DNA from: a virus
Virus record (IMG/VR): IMGVR_UViG_3300017989_000062
Span: 1-64,000 of that record
Reading direction: 5' to 3' (one strand)
Length of the DNA stretch: 64,000 nucleotides
The notes under the pieces were generated by a model that was not told the DNA's origin, searched no databases, and saw nothing but the letters and a program-made list of their open reading frames with translations. The position numbers and the translations under genes were made by a program. Positions 13,352 through 21,721 of the stretch are shown here, piece by piece; the first letter of the stretch is position 1; each line of letters begins with the position of its first letter.

Positions 13352-13673
13352 TGTTAGATTCCTTTTCAGCCATAAAACGATCTTGGGCAATACAATAATA
13401 CAGATCTTTTTCTAATCTCTGCAGAATGTCAGAAACATATTCTAGAGGAGATGTATATTTGCTTTGTGGAGCATCTAAATATGCACCTGCTAGAGCATAA
13501 GCAAATGGGTACATATCTGGTTGATTTCTTGAAGCTACACACTTTGAACATACTGCAATGTTTATTAATCCAAAATACACACCGCCCTTGTCAAATGTTT
13601 GACCACAATAACAACATATAATATTTTCTTCTGTATCATGCATCCCCATAGTTTGTAGTTGAGACATTCTCAT
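13320..13673 (-). CDS. zinc-ribbon hypothetical protein
   Basis: 117 residues with CCYCGQTF (about 20-27) and CSKC (about 42-45), a CxxC-CxxC ribbon like that in ClpX-type zinc domains, followed by a helical region. Its start follows AGGTG, 8 nt after the previous stop. Function unknown. Confidence 0.65.
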   Translation of the reverse strand: MRMSQLQTMGMHDTEENIICCYCGQTFDKGGVYFGLINIAVCSKCVASRNQPDMYPFAYALAGAYLDAPQSKYTSPLEYVSDILQRLEKDLYYCIAQDRFMAEKESNNGNEKRIVGM

Positions 13674-13681
13674 AAATACAC

Positions 13682-14272
13682 CTAAATTTGTGTCATCATC
13701 AAAAGAGCTGCTGTATATTCAGATCTACATTGCGCATGGTTCATGAAATCACCAGAAAGACTTTGAATATACGCCTTATCAACATATATTGTCACAGCAA
13801 TTCCTTCAACACAATTCTTCTTTTTCGAATCATAATATGTTGAAAGTGTCTCAGAAATAATTCCAGTTAAATTTCTCATCGCTTGAAGATTATTTTCAAT
13901 TAGTCCAGCAGCTTGATAAGCGTCCAGTGCTCCATTAACAACTTGGTCAATATCACTTACATCTTCATCGCAGATCATTGAAATATAAATCGGCCAGTTT
14001 GTTACAGCTGTTGCATTGAATTTTCGAATAAACATTGGACTATAATTTTTTGAGATGAGATTTGTATTACATTCATCATCATTTATTCCCATTCGTTGAC
14101 CAGCCAGTTGTCTAATAGTTATCAATTTCTCTGCAATTTGTCTTGGATTAGGCATAAAACAATCTTCCAACATTGCTTCAAATTCCAAATCTGATTCGGA
14201 CATTCCATCTACATCAGTTACTGTTACCATAGGTGTTTCTCTACCACATTTACAACTTTCTGGTCCTGCCAT
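13682..14272 (-). CDS. hypothetical protein
   Basis: 196 residues with GPESCKCGRE near the N-terminus and a mainly helical remainder; no recognised family. Strong AGAGGAG site. It is the first gene after the promoter-like motif at 14367-14377 and the leader hairpin at 14320-14345. Confidence 0.7.
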   Translation of the reverse strand: MAGPESCKCGRETPMVTVTDVDGMSESDLEFEAMLEDCFMPNPRQIAEKLITIRQLAGQRMGINDDECNTNLISKNYSPMFIRKFNATAVTNWPIYISMICDEDVSDIDQVVNGALDAYQAAGLIENNLQAMRNLTGIISETLSTYYDSKKKNCVEGIAVTIYVDKAYIQSLSGDFMNHAQCRSEYTAALLMMTQI

Positions 14273-14319
14273 TTCTATTCTCCTCTAAACAAAAAAGTTT
14301 TTAAAAGTTAAACATATGC

Positions 14320-14345
14320 CCAGCCTACTAATAAAAGTAGGCTGG
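14320..14345 (-). promoter_or_regulatory. leader hairpin or attenuator
   Basis: A perfect 9-bp stem CCAGCCTAC/GTAGGCTGG with an 8-nt loop. It lies between the leftward promoter-like motif and the gene starting at 14272. No U-run follows directly, so a 5' leader hairpin fits better than a terminator for the gene ending at 14379. Confidence 0.5.
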
Positions 14346-14366
14346 ACAAAGAGGTGGTTCAATAAA

Positions 14367-14377
14367 TAATATATATA
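14367..14377 (-). promoter_or_regulatory. promoter-like motif TATATATATTA
   Basis: On the minus strand TATATATATTA followed by TTTATTGAAC, 95 nt before the start of the gene at 14272. It is the only leftward copy found; five rightward copies precede other transcription units. Confidence 0.45.
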
Positions 14378-14378
14378 G

Positions 14379-14816
14379 TTATTCGGAGTATTCAAGAGTC
14401 GAAACTATATAATCAAAACATGATTTAATACTATAAAAGAATTTGGTTGTGTGATATTTTAACCAAACATCCTTTTCAAATTGACTATCCTTCTCTACAA
14501 TCAAATAAACAGGTGTTTGATTATTCCAAGCATGAAGTATCTCCATGATTGTTCCAGCTGAATACCTTCTAACATAAGCAACAACAATATCACAAGTATC
14601 GATTGCGGCCTTGTCAAGCTCAACAATCTTCTTAATCTCGTCATCGCCAAATGGAATTGTTTTTAAATCATCAACCTTACTGATATCAACGTTTAAAACT
14701 CCAGCCTCAATTTCTTTCAATGGATCAAAAATGTTTAGGACTTCAGAATATTCCCTTGCAACCTGAGCGCGATAGTCTTTTTCATAAACACTTCCTGCAA
14801 CATATACTTTTAACAT
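14379..14816 (-). CDS. nucleoside 2-deoxyribosyltransferase-like protein
   Basis: 145 residues. MLKVYVAGSV at the start, and later CDIVVAYVRRYSAGTIMEILHAWNNQTPVYLIVE with the Gly-Thr-x-x-Glu pattern, match the NDT/YtoQ-like Rossmann fold that transfers or hydrolyses deoxyribose from bases. The Glu in GTIMEI is the expected nucleophile. AAGGAG upstream. It belongs with the nucleotide-pool genes. Confidence 0.8.
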   Translation of the reverse strand: MLKVYVAGSVYEKDYRAQVAREYSEVLNIFDPLKEIEAGVLNVDISKVDDLKTIPFGDDEIKKIVELDKAAIDTCDIVVAYVRRYSAGTIMEILHAWNNQTPVYLIVEKDSQFEKDVWLKYHTTKFFYSIKSCFDYIVSTLEYSE

Positions 14817-14827
14817 GACTATTCTCC

Positions 14828-15349
14828 TTACAAATTACCGTTACTTTCTCGAATTTCTTTAAATGACTTCTTTTGCCTGTTTTTATCCTTTGTTTTAATA
14901 TACTTCATAAGCCTTATAGCACTTTCTTTTAACTCCTTCATTTTTTCTGGTGTAGGTTCTGATTCCAACATCACATCTTCAAATTCAAAGCCAAGATCCT
15001 CAGCCTCAACAGTGTCAAACAAGTCCTTACAACGATCATCCTTATCTGGATGATGCTTTTCATACCACATTAATGACATACAATACCATGCAGCCATTGC
15101 TAAATGATGACAGCCACTTTCTTTGTCAAGACTTTCTCCGCGAAACCACCGCCAGGAATGACGCATCATGGCACCAAAACAACGACTCCATGACATTCCT
15201 TTTCTCCAATTATGATCCGCATATTTTGTCGCTCCATAGGTATACACTTTTACAAGTTGATCTAAAGAGTCTCCTGGTATTAAATCATATCTAGCTTTAC
15301 CATAGTCATATTTTTTACCTGGTTCATTTTGTCTTTCTTTTATCTCCAT
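14828..15349 (-). CDS. dATP/dGTP diphosphohydrolase-like protein
   Basis: 173 residues. KYDYGKARYDLIPGDSLDQLVKVYTYGATKYADHNWRKG, then MRHSWRWFRGESLDKESGCHHLAMAAWYCMSL, is the conserved core of a phage family (DUF5664, dATP/dGTP diphosphohydrolase N-terminal domain) with helical, metal-binding E/H/D residues. Related enzymes cleave dNTPs to dNMP and adjust phage nucleotide pools, sometimes to favour modified bases. GGAGG 6 nt before the ATG. Confidence 0.8.
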   Translation of the reverse strand: MEIKERQNEPGKKYDYGKARYDLIPGDSLDQLVKVYTYGATKYADHNWRKGMSWSRCFGAMMRHSWRWFRGESLDKESGCHHLAMAAWYCMSLMWYEKHHPDKDDRCKDLFDTVEAEDLGFEFEDVMLESEPTPEKMKELKESAIRLMKYIKTKDKNRQKKSFKEIRESNGNL

Positions 15350-15350
15350 T

Positions 15351-16205
15351 CTAACCTCCTGTACATATTATTTTCGCTAATTCTGTAGTCGAGCATTCGT
15401 CAACATGACCATATTTATAATGACATTGAAAGCAACAGGCCACTCCATTATCAGGATCTAGGGAGAAAAATGGTTCTAATTTCTGAGGCCTTATATGATG
15501 GACTATTGTTGCTTTCTTACCACAATATTCACATTTATTATTTTCTCTTATTAATAATGTCCTTCGCCATATATTGTATTCTTGGTCTGTATACATTTTT
15601 CTAGAATTATTAATCATACTCATCGGATGTAAATTATATAAAGGACATTCTACTTTACATTCTTCAGAGCAGTAAAAATTAGACTCACCAGAGCCATCGG
15701 GGTGTTCTAAAGATCTAATTCTTTCAGTAATCTGTCCTCTTGTTAGTTCAAACCATCCACCTTTTTCTTTCGAATGTTTACAGTTATGATTTTTACAATG
15801 ACCATATAACTTTTTTGTTTTTATATCCTCTCTTAATTCTTCTGCTTTCGCAAACGTGGGATAACGTTTTTGTAATTGCTTTAGATTTTGGTGATTCCAT
15901 GGAATTCTGCCTCTTAATTTTCTAGATATTTTTTGTCGTGTTTCTTTTGTATGAGATGGTGTTTGTGTGATACCTTTTCTTTGAGAAGACATTTTTCTTT
16001 TTGTTTTTTTAGTATGTTTCTTTCCGGTGCTTGATGCCCGCATTTTTTGTAAAGCTTCGTCTGAATATACACCAGTCATTCCTTTGTTCCACGGCAATTT
16101 CTCCCTTATTGCTTGACATTTAGATATATTATCACTACAACACCATTTACCGTTCTTGAATTGGTGGGTTGCTGTTTTGCCGCAATAACTGCAAATTTCA
16201 CCCAT
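15351..16205 (-). CDS. HNH homing endonuclease with NUMOD3 motifs (paralogue 1 of 3)
   Basis: 284 residues. N-terminal zinc CSYCGKTATHQFKNGKWCCS, NUMOD3-type DNA-binding repeats (PWNKGMTGVYSDEALQKM, HTKETRQKISRKLRGRIPWN), a middle Cys cluster (HCKNHNCKHSKEKGGWFE and YCSEECKVEC), and a C-terminal HNH: CEYCGKKATIVHHIRPQKLEPFF with CFQCHYKYGH. It shares this layout with 34894-35760 and 56771-57721. It starts by TAATG overlap with the YkgJ-like gene. Confidence 0.9.
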   Translation of the reverse strand: MGEICSYCGKTATHQFKNGKWCCSDNISKCQAIREKLPWNKGMTGVYSDEALQKMRASSTGKKHTKKTKRKMSSQRKGITQTPSHTKETRQKISRKLRGRIPWNHQNLKQLQKRYPTFAKAEELREDIKTKKLYGHCKNHNCKHSKEKGGWFELTRGQITERIRSLEHPDGSGESNFYCSEECKVECPLYNLHPMSMINNSRKMYTDQEYNIWRRTLLIRENNKCEYCGKKATIVHHIRPQKLEPFFSLDPDNGVACCFQCHYKYGHVDECSTTELAKIICTGG

Positions 16206-16885
16206 TAAAAACTACCTCCGAGAAAAAATTCACCAAATTCAGCGCTTATCGGCCACATAGTTAGTGGGACGATTTGCATTTCTTTATGTATTCTCTTTTC
16301 TTCATCTTGTAGTATATCCAATGCAACATAATCAGACACAATTCTAACAGGTTCTGGCTCAATACCCTGACCACATTTAATCTTACTCCGAGCTGCTCTA
16401 CAAATCATTGGTCTCACTGGATAAATACTACATTTTTTCCTTTTGTTTAAGTACGGACACGGATTGCCAAAATTATCTTTTTCAATCTTCTTCTTAACGG
16501 CATCCATGTTATTATTCGAGGCAAAAAGTTGCTCTGTTTGTTTATGAAATTTTAGAGCTTTCTTTTTGACTCTGTTTAATAAAAGACGTCGGGGTTTACG
16601 AGGAAGGGTTGTAATATATGCAACAATGTTTTCCATCTCAATTGTTATACAAGGAACAAGTTGATGACAACAGGTTGCACACCCAGAACCACATGCTACT
16701 TCATTATAATCCAACCATTTTTTACTATAGATATCTGCTTGACTATGTACTGCTCGAACAAGCGGTAAATCTCCAACAGATCTGACTGGCTGGATTATTT
16801 TAAGAAATTCTTCTTTGGCTCGATCACATATCTCAAAATGTTCAGGTGTCATATCCTCTTTTAAAAGCGGAATTTCTTGTAACAT
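16205..16885 (-). CDS. YkgJ-family cysteine-cluster protein
   Basis: 226 residues. CGSGCATCCHQ (about 65-75) plus CPYLNKRKKCSIYPVRPMICRAARSKIKC (about 142-170) form the conserved zinc/iron-binding Cys set of the YkgJ/FliB-like family. Some relatives methylate lysine using radical chemistry, but most are uncharacterised. No strong ribosome-binding site is seen; translation may be coupled to the upstream gene, whose stop overlaps its start. Confidence 0.8.
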   Translation of the reverse strand: MLQEIPLLKEDMTPEHFEICDRAKEEFLKIIQPVRSVGDLPLVRAVHSQADIYSKKWLDYNEVACGSGCATCCHQLVPCITIEMENIVAYITTLPRKPRRLLLNRVKKKALKFHKQTEQLFASNNNMDAVKKKIEKDNFGNPCPYLNKRKKCSIYPVRPMICRAARSKIKCGQGIEPEPVRIVSDYVALDILQDEEKRIHKEMQIVPLTMWPISAEFGEFFLGGSF

Positions 16886-17226
16886 TAGAACATCAACTTA
16901 TACAAGATACGTAGAAAAATAAGAGAACCAAATGCAAGACCGAGAATCCATCCTACAAAATTAAGCGGATAAGCATAGGCATATTCACGAACTTTTTTTG
17001 TCCACTCTTTCCAAACTCCAAACCAATCCAAATCTTCTGGTACTTCTCTGTGATCTCTTGTGTACATTTTTGAATTCCTTTCTTTCTCTTTTCTCTCGAT
17101 TTCTCTAGCTGTTTTCGAAAAACTAAAAGCGTCTGGTCTTCCATAACTACTACGAGATTCCCAACCGCCATCCCCTACTACTTTTAACAATAATAAATTT
17201 CTAGTTAAATTTCCTGGTCCCATCAT
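16885..17226 (-). CDS. small single-pass membrane protein
   Basis: Up to 113 residues. The C-terminal 30 residues (YPLNFVGWILGLAFGSLIFLRILYKLMF) form one membrane helix. Start is uncertain: ATG at 17226 follows AGGTGA, while ATG at 17067 has AAAGGA at ideal spacing and would give 60 residues (MYTRDHREVPEDLDW...). Function unknown. Confidence 0.55.
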   Translation of the reverse strand: MMGPGNLTRNLLLLKVVGDGGWESRSSYGRPDAFSFSKTAREIERKEKERNSKMYTRDHREVPEDLDWFGVWKEWTKKVREYAYAYPLNFVGWILGLAFGSLIFLRILYKLMF

Positions 17227-17230
17227 TCAC

Positions 17231-17836
17231 CTACTTGGTCAATGGTTGCTCGTTAACTCTATGCCATTGAGGAATTGACCTTTCTGTAAAAGTTGTTCCT
17301 TGATAATTTCGAAATTGTCGATCACCAAAAACTCTGAATTTTAAGTTGCTGGACATCATTAAATATTCAGCTGATACATCATAATATTCAACTTTAGTTA
17401 CAACAATTGCTTTAACACCAGCATTAAGAATTTCTACAAGACATGGAGAACAAGGAATACCACAATCCATATACATAATAGTATCTCTTGTCTCAATACC
17501 ATTCCTTGCTGCATTAATCAAACAATTTCTTTCAGCATGACCAGCAACACACCATTCAAGACCTTCTCCAGATTTGAATCCAATTATTTGTCTTGGACAT
17601 TTGCCTGATTCAAATGCAGCCTGAGGATCAACTCCATTCTCTATTAAACAATCCATCAACGACCCGTCATTTAAACATCGGTCTTGACACGTCATAACAC
17701 CACGAGGCGGACCATTATATCCTGTTGAAACAATACTCTTGTCTCTGACGAGTATGGCGCCAATTTGACGCGATCTACATTTAGTGTTCTTCCCTACCGC
17801 TTTACATAATTCGTGAAAATATTCATCCCAGCTCAT
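17231..17836 (-). CDS. dCMP deaminase
   Basis: 201 residues. Zinc-dependent cytidine/deoxycytidylate deaminase fold: GAILVRDKSIVSTGYNGPPRG, the catalytic HAE at 100-102 and PCSPC at 128-132, which complete the zinc ligands. Deaminates dCMP to dUMP, feeding dTTP synthesis. Insert CPRQIIGFKSGEG resembles the extra zinc-site insert of T4-type enzymes. The start overlaps the upstream small gene as ATGAG. Confidence 0.93.
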   Translation of the reverse strand: MSWDEYFHELCKAVGKNTKCRSRQIGAILVRDKSIVSTGYNGPPRGVMTCQDRCLNDGSLMDCLIENGVDPQAAFESGKCPRQIIGFKSGEGLEWCVAGHAERNCLINAARNGIETRDTIMYMDCGIPCSPCLVEILNAGVKAIVVTKVEYYDVSAEYLMMSSNLKFRVFGDRQFRNYQGTTFTERSIPQWHRVNEQPLTK

Positions 17837-17988
17837 CTTGGTCCACTTCCTTTTTTATTCGGTTTTTTCACTTCTTCTGATATCTGTACTAATGCATCTC
17901 TGATATCAATCAGAACTTCTAAAACTATTTCGTTGTATGTATCAATTTGAGTTTCAAATTTTTCTAAGATTTCTTTTTTTGTTCTCAT
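17833..17988 (-). CDS. 51-aa hypothetical protein
   Basis: MRTKKEILEKFETQIDTYN... ISEEVKKPNKKGSGPR: one long amphipathic, coiled-coil-like helix with a basic tail. GGGGTGAT precedes the ATG at 17988, and the stop overlaps the dCMP deaminase start. Function unknown. Confidence 0.65.
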   Translation of the reverse strand: MRTKKEILEKFETQIDTYNEIVLEVLIDIRDALVQISEEVKKPNKKGSGPR

Positions 17989-17989
17989 A

Positions 17990-18175
17990 TCACCCCATCG
18001 GAATCTTTTGTAGAATATCTATAATCCACACAGTAAACATTCCAAATATAAAGTAGTCACTAGGTGTAGTTAAAAAACGTCGTTTCTTTTCACAATCATA
18101 TCGAAATACAATACAAGCTGCACCGGCAAATGCCCAAAGATATTCTTTACCAAGTATAACTACCCAATCATACAT
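17990..18175 (-). CDS. small membrane protein
   Basis: 61 residues with two hydrophobic stretches (WVVILGKEYLWAFAGAACIVF and YFIFGMFTVWIIDIL), probably two membrane helices. TAATG overlap with the upstream gene. Unknown function. Confidence 0.6.
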   Translation of the reverse strand: MYDWVVILGKEYLWAFAGAACIVFRYDCEKKRRFLTTPSDYFIFGMFTVWIIDILQKIPMG

Positions 18176-18429
18176 TATCCTTTTTTCTCGCTTTCGTCGT
18201 CTGAGTCTTCATCTTCAGATTCATCTGTTATATAAGCGTCGCCATCAGCATCTAAATGATCAGGCGGCCAACCTTGTGTTGTAATGTTAATTGTTCTTAA
18301 AACACGACTCAAAAGAATAAAAAACTTATTGACCAAAATTGTAATTGGCCAAGCCATTGCCGGTAACACAATAATCATAAAACAAAAACCAATGTAAACA
18401 TGTCGATCAAGATACGTGAAAAGATCCAT
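18175..18429 (-). CDS. membrane protein with acidic tail
   Basis: 84 residues. Two hydrophobic helices (about 10-30 and 32-46) followed by a soluble tail that ends in a run of Asp, Glu and Ser (DESEDEDSDDESEKK). Two consecutive membrane-protein genes suggest a small envelope-acting pair. Confidence 0.6.
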   Translation of the reverse strand: MDLFTYLDRHVYIGFCFMIIVLPAMAWPITILVNKFFILLSRVLRTINITTQGWPPDHLDADGDAYITDESEDEDSDDESEKKG

Positions 18430-18767
18430 TAGCGATTGTCTCCATCACCTTTAATCACATTCCTTTCAATTCGACTTTTTAGTTTTTCTATGTTCGTTAT
18501 GGCTATGTCTTCGAGGTTAATATCAAGTTCCGTTGCCAACATTGCTATATACCACATTACATCACCCAACTCTTTTTTGAGTTCGGTTCTGCGACTACCA
18601 TCAACAACACCGTTATTATCACGAATAATCTTTTTGATCTTTTCTGCAACTTCTCCTGTTTCTCCTGCTAAACCTAATGTTGGGTAAACAAAGTTTCTCC
18701 CAATATCAGGATATTTTGCAGTTAGAATACAAGCTTTCTGATATTCTGTAAAGTTCAACTTAACCAC
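18429..18767 (-). CDS. MazG-type nucleoside triphosphate pyrophosphohydrolase
   Basis: 112 residues matching the MazG fold: LGLAGETGEVAEKIKK (about 32-47) supplies the ExxE half and KKELGDVMWYIAMLATEL (about 64-81) the ExxD half of the metal site. Hydrolyses (d)NTPs or alarmone-like nucleotides to monophosphates. Starts by an 8-nt overlap with the next upstream gene. Confidence 0.92.
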   Translation of the reverse strand: MVKLNFTEYQKACILTAKYPDIGRNFVYPTLGLAGETGEVAEKIKKIIRDNNGVVDGSRRTELKKELGDVMWYIAMLATELDINLEDIAITNIEKLKSRIERNVIKGDGDNR

Positions 18768-19293
18768 CTTCCGTATATTCTGGGTTTAACCAAAATGTCA
18801 CTCTTGGTTGCGACGCATGTTGAAATGAATGCTTTGCCAAAAACAACTGACACCCTTTTTTCCATATTCTTCGTTTTGTTACTCGATCAGTATGATATGT
18901 AAGATATGGAAATACTGAATCATTAAATCTTCCCATCTTAGGATCATTATTAAATAACTTTTCTCTTCTGCACCATAACAACCCACGAACCAGTTCTTCA
19001 AAATCATGGTTGTTAAATAGATATTCTTCATTGTGGTCATCAAAAACAATTAGAGGACCGATTCGAGGTTCCTCATAACTAACTGTTTCAATTACCCAAT
19101 AGTTATGTTGCCAGTCCATACCATTGACCCAAATCTCTGCATAATATTGATCAGTTGGATCTCCAAATCTAATGCTAGATGGGTATGGCCAATTTTCAGA
19201 AGCTAAATGAAATTGTTCAGTAGCTCTTTTTACTAACTCAACACCTGCTAAAAAATGAGTTTTTTCTTTAGATGTTGTGTTACAGTAAATCAT
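18760..19293 (-). CDS. hypothetical protein
   Basis: 177 residues rich in Trp, Tyr and His; no family recognised. GGAGAT is 6 nt before the ATG. It is placed between the QueC-like gene and MazG, so a nucleotide-related role is possible but unsupported by motifs. Confidence 0.65.
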   Translation of the reverse strand: MIYCNTTSKEKTHFLAGVELVKRATEQFHLASENWPYPSSIRFGDPTDQYYAEIWVNGMDWQHNYWVIETVSYEEPRIGPLIVFDDHNEEYLFNNHDFEELVRGLLWCRREKLFNNDPKMGRFNDSVFPYLTYHTDRVTKRRIWKKGCQLFLAKHSFQHASQPRVTFWLNPEYTEGG

Positions 19294-19844
19294 TATAGAT
19301 CTCCATATCCGCTAAAATATTCCTCTTCTTTTATTCCAAATCCTTTTAATAAGGTTATTGCTAATTCTTTTGAAATACCAAGTAATGGAGCTTCTACTTT
19401 AATTTCTTTCGGTCCGCCATATTTTAACATTTCATTTACACGCACGAAATATTCTTGATAACAATCAGGAAATAATCCAAGACGATCTGACCAATCACTC
19501 CCAATCCAAATAGTATCAATATTCATGCTTTCAGCAATGCTAAATGCGATACTAATGAACATCGTATTACGACCTGGCACGTACATCTCATGAACTTGTC
19601 CAGTCTCGTTCTTCTCACCACTTCCAGTCAAACCACTGTTTACACCAAGATTCTCGATTGATACAACTCGATGTGGAATCTGCAATTTGTTCAACTGAGC
19701 CGAAGCAGATTCTAATTCTTGACCGTGGAGTTGACCATAATTAACAAGCACTCCATAGGGTTTCTTACCTGCTTTAATTGCCATTTCAACCATTAACCTA
19801 CTATCAGCTCCACCACTAAACAGAATAACTAAATTTTCAGACAT
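19293..19844 (-). CDS. queC: QueC-like 7-cyano-7-deazaguanine synthase, lacking zinc tail
   Basis: 183 residues. ATP-PP loop SGGADS at 10-15, then VLVNYGQLHGQELESA, VPGRNTMFIS (89-98) and DCYQEYF match QueC, which converts carboxy-deazaguanine to preQ0. The protein ends at EEEYFSGYGDL, just where bacterial QueC carries a CxxCxxC-type zinc site, so this motif is absent. In phages preQ0 is often used to modify DNA guanine. It is the first gene of the leftward unit; AAAGGAG upstream. Confidence 0.85.
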   Translation of the reverse strand: MSENLVILFSGGADSRLMVEMAIKAGKKPYGVLVNYGQLHGQELESASAQLNKLQIPHRVVSIENLGVNSGLTGSGEKNETGQVHEMYVPGRNTMFISIAFSIAESMNIDTIWIGSDWSDRLGLFPDCYQEYFVRVNEMLKYGGPKEIKVEAPLLGISKELAITLLKGFGIKEEEYFSGYGDL

Positions 19845-19937
19845 TCTAAATTCTCCTTTTAACCTAACGTTTGATTTATTATTTGTTCTTATTCAAAAAG
19901 AAAAATACTCATTTTCAATTTGGGATAGAAACAATTG

Positions 19938-19948
19938 TTATATATATT
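19938..19948 (+). promoter_or_regulatory. promoter-like motif TATATATATTA
   Basis: Precedes the rightward gene at 20016 by about 70 nt, in the divergent gap after queC. Same 11-mer as at 20431, 23450, 24101 and 43297. Confidence 0.5.
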
Positions 19949-20015
19949 ATTAACCAGAGAAAGGATATTGTTTTTTCGGTTTGTTAAATAATTCAACGTG
20001 AAAGGAGTACTAATC

Positions 20016-20303
20016 ATGGACGAAAAAAAGATGGAAGGTATGTTCAAAAAGATCAATGATCGTTTGGATGACATGGACAAGAAAATCAAAAACGGTGGCA
20101 AGACGGCCAAGAAAGCCAAACCGGCCAAGAAAGCCAAAACCAAAAGCGACAAACGTTTCCTCGGCGGTTTCAGGGATTCTGTTTCCGACAAGTTTGCCAA
20201 ATGGTGGAAGCCTGTTCTCAAGTACGGTGCTGCTGCCGGTGTCGGTCTTGCCGCTGGTAAAGGGTATGATTACATGAACAGTGAGACGGGGGAAGAGGCC
20301 TAA
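20016..20303 (+). CDS. Lys-rich small protein with glycine-zipper segment
   Basis: 95 residues. N-terminal charged helix, then an Ala/Lys-Pro repeat (KKAKPAKKAK), then a hydrophobic Gly/Ala stretch (YGAAAGVGLAAGKGY) that may insert in membranes. Codons are unusually GC-rich (GCC, GTC, AAG) against the AT-rich surroundings. AAAGGAG precedes the ATG at 20016; own terminator follows. Possibly highly expressed; function unknown. Confidence 0.75.
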   Translation: MDEKKMEGMFKKINDRLDDMDKKIKNGGKTAKKAKPAKKAKTKSDKRFLGGFRDSVSDKFAKWWKPVLKYGAAAGVGLAAGKGYDYMNSETGEEA

Positions 20304-20330
20304 CAGCCATGCCCTGTCAATGAATAAAAA

Positions 20331-20364
20331 ATTGGGAGTCTGCGCAGCAGAGTCTCAATTTTTC
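20331..20364 (+). terminator. rho-independent terminator
   Basis: 13-nt arms (ATTGGGAGTCTGC / GCAGAGTCTCAAT, one mismatch, one G-U) around GCA, followed by TTTTT. Confidence 0.88.
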
Positions 20365-20430
20365 GGTTTAATTTTTTTTGTCATTTATAAAACTTATTAT
20401 ATAAGTAGTTTAATATATAGTTTCTAACTG

Positions 20431-20441
20431 TATATATATTA
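20431..20441 (+). promoter_or_regulatory. promoter-like motif TATATATATTA
   Basis: 49 nt before the ATG at 20490; continues CTCATTAGAAAAG. Located just after the previous terminator, as expected for a promoter of the next unit. Confidence 0.55.
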
Positions 20442-20489
20442 CTCATTAGAAAAGTCTGTTTGCAAATAATTAGATGGAAGGAGGGTGTG

Positions 20490-21467
20490 ATGGGAATAAC
20501 AAATCGAGTAATTGAGATTATGGATTCGCCGCATGCTGACGAGTTCGCTGAACGATTCACGTTTTACTTTATGACAACAACTGGTTGGAATGCATGGGTA
20601 TCAACCAAAACTGCCATGGAAACCGTTATGGAAGAAGGTGTTCACGCAGATCAGGTGGAGTTTAAGAAAGTTGGTTATGAGCCAACCTTTGTAAACACTC
20701 CAATTGATCCAGGCAATGAAGCTGTAATTCAGTTTGGTCCATTGTCTCTTTCAATCGAGCAAACAAAAATCAAGTATCGTAGTTGGGATTACATTGATCA
20801 GTTGCTTTATGATATAGATAAGGCTGATGCTGTAAGCACGATGAAAGACTACATTAAACCCGAGATGTTGATAAAACATTATGTAGAGAATCTTTTGGCG
20901 GAAGGATTTCATTTATCTTTTGATCATTTCACTAAATGGGCTGGTCCATGGATCGATAAGTTGCTGGGTAATCAAGATATCCGTTTGGATCCGGCATCAG
21001 TTGCAACGAAATCTCAAAAACGACAAGCAAGACAAGAAAGGAATGAGCAACTAAAAACCCTTAAGAAAGAGCTAAAGACAACAAAACGAACGTTGCGAAC
21101 CAAAAGGGTATTAAATGATAGAATTGAATTCAATCGTTTAAAGAGAAAGGAAAGAAACCTACGAACCAAAATAGAGCGAGCTGAAATTCTTGCGTTAGGA
21201 GGTAAAGAAGCAAGACAAGAACTCAAGGAGAAGCTCAAAAAAGAACGAAAGGAAATTGTCACAAAGTTAAGTTCCCCTGCCATACAAAACCAGCCTGTTG
21301 AATTAACCAAACTTCAAAATCGGAGGAATCATATAGACAATAAACTTGATATGCTTCAACGAGCTCAATCTTTCATCATGCAAGAAAAAACAAGGTTTAA
21401 CTCCAAGAAAGTCATAGATTTACTACGCCGAGCTGCCATTGGAAAATTGAAACAAATAAGGCTTTAG
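20490..21467 (+). CDS. coiled-coil protein, function unknown
   Basis: 325 residues. The first 170 residues are globular and unrecognised (TTTGWNAWVSTKTAMETVMEE...). From about 175 to 300 the protein is a long, highly charged coiled coil rich in Lys, Arg, Glu and Leu. GGAGGG is 6 nt before the ATG at 20490. Possibly structural or nucleic-acid binding. Confidence 0.75.
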   Translation: MGITNRVIEIMDSPHADEFAERFTFYFMTTTGWNAWVSTKTAMETVMEEGVHADQVEFKKVGYEPTFVNTPIDPGNEAVIQFGPLSLSIEQTKIKYRSWDYIDQLLYDIDKADAVSTMKDYIKPEMLIKHYVENLLAEGFHLSFDHFTKWAGPWIDKLLGNQDIRLDPASVATKSQKRQARQERNEQLKTLKKELKTTKRTLRTKRVLNDRIEFNRLKRKERNLRTKIERAEILALGGKEARQELKEKLKKERKEIVTKLSSPAIQNQPVELTKLQNRRNHIDNKLDMLQRAQSFIMQEKTRFNSKKVIDLLRRAAIGKLKQIRL

Positions 21468-21479
21468 AAAGGAGGACAT

Positions 21480-21683
21480 ATGGGTGCCTTATTATGGTAT
21501 GCTGGTGTCGGTATATTTGTGTGGTTCTGTCATCGAGTTAATGATTATGAAGAAACTGATACCGATAACGTTGATAATGAATTTGAAACCCTTCGTAAAA
21601 CTACACTCTCTGAAAAAGAGAAACGAATGAGACGAATTCGGAAAGAACGTGAAGGTAAAATTTACGAAGTCAGAAATGACTAA
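21480..21683 (+). CDS. small membrane-anchored protein
   Basis: 67 residues: one N-terminal hydrophobic helix (LLWYAGVGIFVWFCH) and a charged cytoplasmic tail. Strong AAAGGAGG site. Last gene before the terminator at 21694. Confidence 0.65.
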   Translation: MGALLWYAGVGIFVWFCHRVNDYEETDTDNVDNEFETLRKTTLSEKEKRMRRIRKEREGKIYEVRND

Positions 21684-21693
21684 TTTCAAAAAG

Positions 21694-21721
21694 ATTGGGC
21701 AGTTTAGGCTTCCCAATTTTT
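21694..21721 (+). terminator. rho-independent terminator
   Basis: ATTGGG/CCCAAT stem with a 12-nt loop and TTTTT. It overlaps the 3' end of the convergent glycosyltransferase gene. Confidence 0.75.
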
